DNA of 64,000 nucleotides from Callorhinus ursinus (taxonomy: Eukaryota; Chordata; Mammalia; Carnivora; Otariidae). Numbering within the stretch: position 1 is the first letter of the stretch; each line of letters starts with the position of its first letter. The position numbers and the translations under genes were made by a program. Below are positions 58,605 to 64,000 of this stretch, one piece after another. The notes under the pieces are model-generated. The model did no database searches, was not told the origin of the DNA, and worked only from the letters and a program-made list of their open reading frames with translations. The DNA lies in contig NW_020313044.1 of the NCBI RefSeq assembly GCF_003265705.1, positions 3,693,644 to 3,757,643 of the forward strand, written 5' to 3'.

Positions 58605-58631
58605 GTCGCTGTCCGCGTCTAGGGTGCTGAA
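58605..58631 (-). promoter_or_regulatory. Split REST/NRSF element
   Basis: Two RE1 half-sites are present in the right order: GTCGCTGTCC (58605-58614) and GGGTGCTGAA (58622-58631). Seven bases separate them instead of the single base of a canonical RE1. This adds 6 bp, which falls within the expanded-spacing class that REST is known to bind. REST silences neuronal genes outside neurons and is reported at HS5-1. Confidence 0.7.
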
Positions 58632-58717
58632 CTCTAGGCGTGGCCAAAGAGGTTTCCTTTACATGACAACTTCCGGTAGGGCGGGGTTGGGCTCCTGCTC
58701 CAGAAAAATGGCTCCAT

Positions 58718-58731
58718 CTGCCACCTGGTGG
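58718..58731 (-). promoter_or_regulatory. CTCF motif (second HS5-1 site)
   Basis: The minus strand reads CCACCAGGTGGCAG, 14 of 14 to CCASYAGRKGGCRS. It has the same orientation as the 57.7-kb site, about 1 kb away. It contains a CACCTG E-box core that could be used by other factors. Confidence 0.8.
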
Positions 58732-58777
58732 TAGAATAGGAAAATGCTTTTGATAAAGTTTGAAGGGGACTTTGGAT

Positions 58778-58816
58778 TGAGACCCTAAACTCTTTTTTTT
58801 TGAGACCCTAAACTCT
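58778..58816 (-). mobile_element. Poly(A)-tail-only insertion with 16-bp target duplication
   Basis: tgagaccctaaactct occurs at 58778-58793 and again at 58801-58816, separated by exactly seven T. This is the footprint of a retro-insertion reduced to its tail, or of a small duplication. It lies 47 bp past the second CTCF motif. Confidence 0.6.
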
Positions 58817-59570
58817 GAAAGTACAAATTGTAAAGGTTTGGGATCTTAGACGTCCGGAGGTGGTTTTTGGGAGATCTGCCTATTCTTAAAATCCGTAAAT
58901 ATGTATAGGGGAATTGAGAATTTCCAGAGTGATCTCTCACTTCTATCCAAGAAAATAATGTACAAATAGACAGAAAATTTCCCGGGCATTTCTACCAACA
59001 CATCTTGTTATCAGATGGGTATCTGAGAAATATTTGTATATATAGGAATTTAGAAATATTTACTAAAATATCCACAGAGTACATTTTACTAAAAAAAAAC
59101 TCTATCTTGTTAGCCAAATACATTTAAGAAAGCATAGCTGAGAGTACTGCTCTGATTTCAGCCTAGGAGGAAAAAAAGTGTAATTATATTTGGATGTGGT
59201 AAGAAGTAATAGGAATTCTAGGAGTGAAACGGCTTTTCCCCCATTTTCATCCTGTCTTAGTATGTAAGCTGTCGGAGAGCTAAAAATAATAGGATTTTTT
59301 GGTATGCTTATTGTTTTTACTCTGTGTATTTTACAGTTTTTACCTTGTATTTTCTATACAGTGATGATTAAATCACAATGAATTAATTACATTCAACCTC
59401 AGATGGGGAGGCTCTTCGGTTGATAAGTGAATAGAGATTATTTGATAGATAGCAAGAAAAAAAAACAGGAGAAAGAGCTAATGAAATGCCTCATTCAATG
59501 TTGTTATTTTGATAAAAATACTGTAAAAAAGTAGATACATATTTTTAGAAGCTTAATCATAGGAAACAAA
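58817..59570. other. Intergenic sequence without gene
   Basis: AT-rich. No feature supported. Confidence 0.35.
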
Positions 59571-59574
59571 ATGA

Positions 59575-59765
59575 GCATTGCTGGAGGGGAGAGTGGAGAT
59601 GGAGTAACTGGGTGATGGGCATTAAGGAGGGCACGTGATATAAGGAGCACTGGGTATTATATAAGACTGATGAATCACTGAACCCTACCTCTGAAACTAG
59701 TAATACCTTATATGTTAATTAATTGAATTTAAATAAACAAAATAAAATGCTAATAAATAAATAAA
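59575..59765 (+). mobile_element. L1 3' end, 5'-truncated
   Basis: 'gtgatgggcattaaggaggg', 'aaggagcactgggtattata', 'actgatgaatcactgaaccc' are the carnivore L1 3' UTR terminus, followed by an A/AAAT-rich tail. Confidence 0.88.
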
Positions 59766-60090
59766 GCTATAAAGTCAAAATTGCAGCTAATCATCAAATT
59801 TCTATTTCTATATTGGTAACCTCTCCTTCCTAATTAGTTTAATATCGTTCTTTCCATCTTTTGAAACAAGTGACTGCTGTATAGCCAGAACTTTACTATA
59901 TGTTCAGATGTAGGGATTACAGTGTAAAGTTAATTCTAGCAAGTTGAGAGTAAAACAAAATTCTTTCTCAAGTGAATGAATTTATCAATCCCAGAAAGGA
60001 AAGACCTATTCGGGAAGTACCTTTGGCTTTGTCAGCCAACCCAGTTAATATTCAGTATTCTTACAATTTTCTCACTTGCTGTTCTGTGGA

Positions 60091-60258
60091 TTTTTAAAAA
60101 AGATTTTATTTATTTTCAAGAGAGAGAGAGAGAACGAGCAGGGGGAGGGGCAGAAGGAGAAGCAGACTCCCTGCTGAGCAGGGAGCCCGATGCAGAACTC
60201 GAACACAGGACCCTGGAAACATGACCTGAGACGAAGGACTGAGCCACCCTGGCGCCCA
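60091..60258 (-). mobile_element. Carnivore tRNA-derived SINE
   Basis: Reverse SINE with a deletion in the tRNA part ('gagacgaaggactgagccac'). Duplication 'gttctgtg'. Confidence 0.92.
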
Positions 60259-61465
60259 CAGTTCTGTGTATCTTAATACAGAAAATATAGTTACCATTTC
60301 TGTTTTAAGGTATAAAACAATTTCAAGATATTAATTTCAGGAAAAAATTGAGTTACTGATTTAGGGTTGTTATGTGAATTGACTTCAATTATAAAATGAA
60401 GAAATTGGTCAGAGTTTAATGAAGAGAAAAATTATCACTCTAGCCTAGGTTCCATTTGATTAAATTGGGAAGTTTCCCAAACACATCAAATTTCATGGAA
60501 AGACACCTGTAACCTATGCGATCAGAGTTAGCATGGAAAACAAACAAGCATGCATAAGGGCATGAAAGCCATCTGTTTAAAATAAGAATGTAATATAAAT
60601 CTGGACTATAAATGATATTGGTTTGTATTATGTCTTCTTATGTTACTGTGAAAGACTGAAACATTATATGCACATGCACATGGTGAACAATAAGAGGTAT
60701 TGTCATTCAAAGCAACAGATGGTAGATCAAGAGCAGCTGCAGTACACTGAGCTGCCTAAGAAAGACTTCTGGACCCCTGAAGCCTCCTGTTCCTGCCAAA
60801 ATGAATAAGAAACCTAAAAGGCCTGAAAAGACACATGGAAGAAAAGAATTCTAAAATAGTAGTAAAGTCTATAACAGCAGATGTGACCTCAGTGTCTCAA
60901 AATACATTTTAGGAGCCTAGGCTCCTAAAAATGGGTTTTTTTTTTTTCCAGATTAAGGAGTATATATGAAAGAAAATTAGAGGGGATCCCAGGTATTAAT
61001 ATAATATGACTATAACAATAAGTATTATAAATATTACAATTCTAAGACAACTTGAAGTTTGGATACAATAATAGAAACAACAAATGGAAAGATTCTCCAA
61101 TATTCTAGTTAGGTAGGGTATTTTTTCTGAAAGAAGTTGAAAATAGGGACAAAATTCTCAGAACAATTTCAGAAACATTTAAATGTATGGTGTAAAGGTA
61201 AATGAGTAAACATAAGTGACACATTTTACATAAATTTTAGAACACATTTTTATCTAAACTAGTTTTATAATCCGGAAATAGAGAGTTGTACAGGACAGAA
61301 CATGGAATAAAAAGAATTTGTTATCCAGTATGAGTCTACTTACATTTCTCTGGCTTGTCTGACTAGATTTTCAAACAAATGAACAAACAAACAAAAATGG
61401 CACTCATGTAATAATGTAATTCCAAATTCCAAAACTCTTTGGTGTATATATTTTTTAAAAGACAT
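60259..61465. other. Intergenic sequence without gene
   Basis: AT-rich. Short frames only. Confidence 0.4.
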
Positions 61466-61467
61466 TT

Positions 61468-61770
61468 TTTTAGAACAGTTTTTGGTTCACAAGAAAACTG
61501 AGCCCAAAATACAGAGTTTGCATATATTCCTTGTCCTCACACATGTAGAGCTTCCCTCACTATAAGCATCTTGAAGCAGAGTAGTGCATTTGTTACAATA
61601 GATGAACCAGCAGTGATGCATCATTATCTCCCAAAGTCCATAGTTTACATTAGGTTCACTCATGGTGTTGCACATTCTATGAATTTTGACAAATGTATGA
61701 TGACCTATATTTACCATTAGTATCTTACAGAATAGTTTTACTACCCTAAAAATTCTCTGTGGCTTTTCAC
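61468..61770 (-). mobile_element. Ancient L1M 3'-UTR fragment
   Basis: 'gaacagtttttggttcacaa', 'tttgttacaatagatgaacc', 'tcccaaagtccatagtttac', 'ttgacaaatgtatgatgacc' and 'actaccctaaaaattctctg'. Same family as 18.64 kb. Confidence 0.7.
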
Positions 61771-61817
61771 TAAGGTGGAGAACAGGGCAAAGATGTTCCC
61801 TCTCACCACTGCTTTTA

Positions 61818-62037
61818 TTATTATTTTTTAAGATTTTATTTATTTAAGAGAGAGGGTACATACAAGCAGGGGGAAAGGGAGAGGGAGAAGGAGGAGCAGA
61901 CTCCCTGCTGAGCACAGACACCCCCCCCCCCACAACATGGGGCTTGATCCCAGGACTGTGGGGCTCAATCCCAGGACCCTGAGATCATGACCTGAGCTGA
62001 AGGCAGGCACTTAACCGACTGAGCCACACAGGTGCCT
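61818..62037 (-). mobile_element. Carnivore tRNA-derived SINE
   Basis: Reverse SINE with a C10 run and a partly duplicated 'gggctcaatcccaggac' segment. Perfect target duplication 'tctcaccactgctttta'. Confidence 0.94.
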
Positions 62038-62215
62038 CTCACCACTGCTTTTAAACATTGCCTGGAAAAGGAAACAAAAAGTATACTGCTTGGGAAGAAA
62101 GAAAAACTGTTTGCGGATTACGTGAACAGGTATGTAGAAAATCTAAAAGGCTCAACAAAAAACTCCTGGAACTAATAAGTGATTATAGCAATGTTGCAGA
62201 ATATGAGAATCATAA

Positions 62216-62656
<441 letters not shown>

Positions 62657-63130
62657 AAATTAAAAACACAATACCACCTACATTAGCACCCCCCAAAAAT
62701 GGAACACTTAGGTATAAGTCTAACAAAATATGTACAAGATCTATATGAGAAAAACTATAAAATTCTGACAAAAGAAATCAAACTAAATAAATGGAGATGG
62801 GCATGTTAATGGATGTTGATGGATAAGAAGACTCAATATTGTCAAGATGTCAGTCCTTCCCAACTTGATGTATAGTTAATATAATCCCAATAAAAATCGC
62901 AGCAGGATATTCTGTGGATATTGACAAACTGATTCTAAATTTATATGGAGAGGTTAAAGACCCAGAAGAGTCAATACAATATTGAAAAAGAACAAAGTCA
63001 GAGGACTGACATTGGCTAAGTTCAAGACTTATTATAAAGCTACGGTAATCAAGACACAGTGGTATTGGCAAAAAAAAAAATGACAAATAAAGAGCCCAGA
63101 AATACACCCACATAAAAATAGTCATCTGGG

Positions 63131-63335
63131 GAGCGCCTGGGTGGCTTAGCTGGTTAAGCCTCCCAATTCTTGATTTTGACTCAGGTCATGATCTCAGAAT
63201 TGTGGGATGGAGCCCTGCCTGGGGCTCCATGCTCAGGGCAGAGGCGGCTTGAGATTCTCCACCTCTCCCTCGGCCCATCCCCTTGCTCATGCTCTAAATA
63301 AATAAATAAATAAATAATAAAATCTTTTTTAAAAA
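63131..63335 (+). mobile_element. Carnivore SINE (stack member 1)
   Basis: Forward SINE. Target copy 'agtcatctgggg' before and 'agtcaactgg' after. Confidence 0.93.
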
Positions 63336-63346
63336 AGTCAACTGGA

Positions 63347-63536
63347 GGCGCCTGGGTGGCTCAGTTGGTTAGGCGTCTGCCTTCAGCTCAGGTCATGATC
63401 CCAGGGTACTGGGATTGAGCCCCACATTGGGCTCCTTGCTCCATGGGGAACATGCTTCTCCCTCTCCCTTTGCCTGCCCCTCCTCCTGCGTGTGTCCCCA
63501 CTCCTGTCAAATAAATAAATAAAATCTTTTTTAAAA
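63347..63536 (+). mobile_element. Carnivore SINE (stack member 2)
   Basis: Forward SINE, full head, flanked by 'agtcaactgg' repeats. Confidence 0.95.
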
Positions 63537-63546
63537 AGTCAACTGG

Positions 63547-63750
63547 GGTGCCTGGGTGGGTCAGTTGGTTGGGTGTCTGACTCTTGGTTTCAGTTCCGGT
63601 CATGGCCTTGGTGTCAGGGTATCAGCCTTCGTCAGGTTCTGTGCTCAGCACAGAGTCTGCTTGTCCCTCTCCCTCTGCTCCCCCCCCACCGACTTGCATG
63701 TAACTCTCTCTCTCTAAGATAGATAAATAAGTGAAATCTTTTTTAAAAAA
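63547..63750 (+). mobile_element. Carnivore SINE (stack member 3)
   Basis: Older, more diverged forward SINE, flanked by 'agtcaactgg' and 'catcaactga'. Confidence 0.92.
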
Positions 63751-63903
63751 TCATCAACTGATCTTTGACAAAGGAGCAAAGGCAATGCAATGGAAAAAAC
63801 AATCTTTTCAACAAATGGTTCTGCAACACATGCTGAAAAATAAAAAGAATCTAGACATAGACCTTATACCCTTCACAAAAATTATCTCAGAAAAGGAAAA
63901 AGG

Positions 63904-64000
63904 GGGGCACCTGGGTGGCTCAGTTGGTTGAGCTTCTGACTCTTAATTTCAGCTCAGATCATGATCTTGGGGTCGTGAGATCAAGCCCCACATCAGGCTC
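63904..64000 (+). mobile_element. Carnivore SINE, cut by window end
   Basis: Head 'ggggcacctgggtggctcag' to 'gccccacatcaggctc'. The 3' part lies outside the window. Confidence 0.93.

Larger units (their letters stand above)
57690..58760. promoter_or_regulatory. Probable HS5-1 enhancer of the PCDHA cluster
   Basis: A repeat-free block about 24-25 kb past the PCDHA 3' end. It carries two CTCF motifs on the minus strand (57701 and 58718), a split REST site (58605), an X-box (58011), an ETS core (ACTTCCGGT near 58668) and a GC box (GGGCGGGG near 58679). The known HS5-1 enhancer lies between PCDHA constant exon 3 and PCDHB1, has two CTCF sites in reverse orientation (HS5-1a and b) and binds REST/NRSF. 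Position, order and content all fit; the assignment is inferred and not tested by alignment. Confidence 0.82.

Overview
The window is mammalian nuclear DNA, almost certainly from a caniform carnivore of the arctoid type (bear, seal/sea lion or mustelid). About 47 tRNA-derived carnivore SINEs with the 'gcgcctgggtggctcag' head and 'aaataaataaaatctt' tail are present, in a form unlike my recollection of the dog or cat consensus. Most long ORFs are fragments of SINEs, LINEs or chance reading frames.

The one real gene is the 3' constant part of the protocadherin-alpha cluster (PCDHA), on the + strand. Constant exon 2 is at 1918-2006. A 30-kb intron full of repeats follows, then constant exon 3 with the A-type stop at 31970-32280. 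An internal splice donor (32072) and a downstream acceptor (32510) give the alternative B-type C-terminus, which ends at 32581. The 3' UTR runs to about 33.94 kb. Every PCDHA isoform shares this cytoplasmic tail; the variable exons and constant exon 1 lie upstream of the window.

Downstream, 57.69-58.76 kb is an island without recognisable repeats that fits the known HS5-1 enhancer of PCDHA in position and content. It has two CTCF motifs about 1 kb apart, both in reverse orientation to the gene, a split REST/NRSF site, an RFX-type X-box, and ETS and GC boxes. A further CTCF-like motif (24384) and a GC-box cluster (5131) lie in the constant intron. The known logic of this locus is that CTCF/cohesin loops bring HS5-1 to one alternative promoter per chromosome, while REST silences the enhancer outside neurons.

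The rest is layered transposon history: antisense L1 blocks (14.3-17.0, 28.4-31.7, 55.2-56.4 kb), a sense L1 (61.8-63.9 kb) carrying an RPL37 processed pseudogene and several SINEs, a long fossil L2/CR1-type LINE (48.6-53.5 kb), MaLR LTRs, MER5A and many MIRs. Structural oddities include a 74-bp inverted repeat (19.3/20.1 kb), SINEs stacked on one target site, and two tail-only insertions flanked by target-site duplications, one of them next to HS5-1. No CRISPR, operon, prokaryotic gene or wholly new system was seen.
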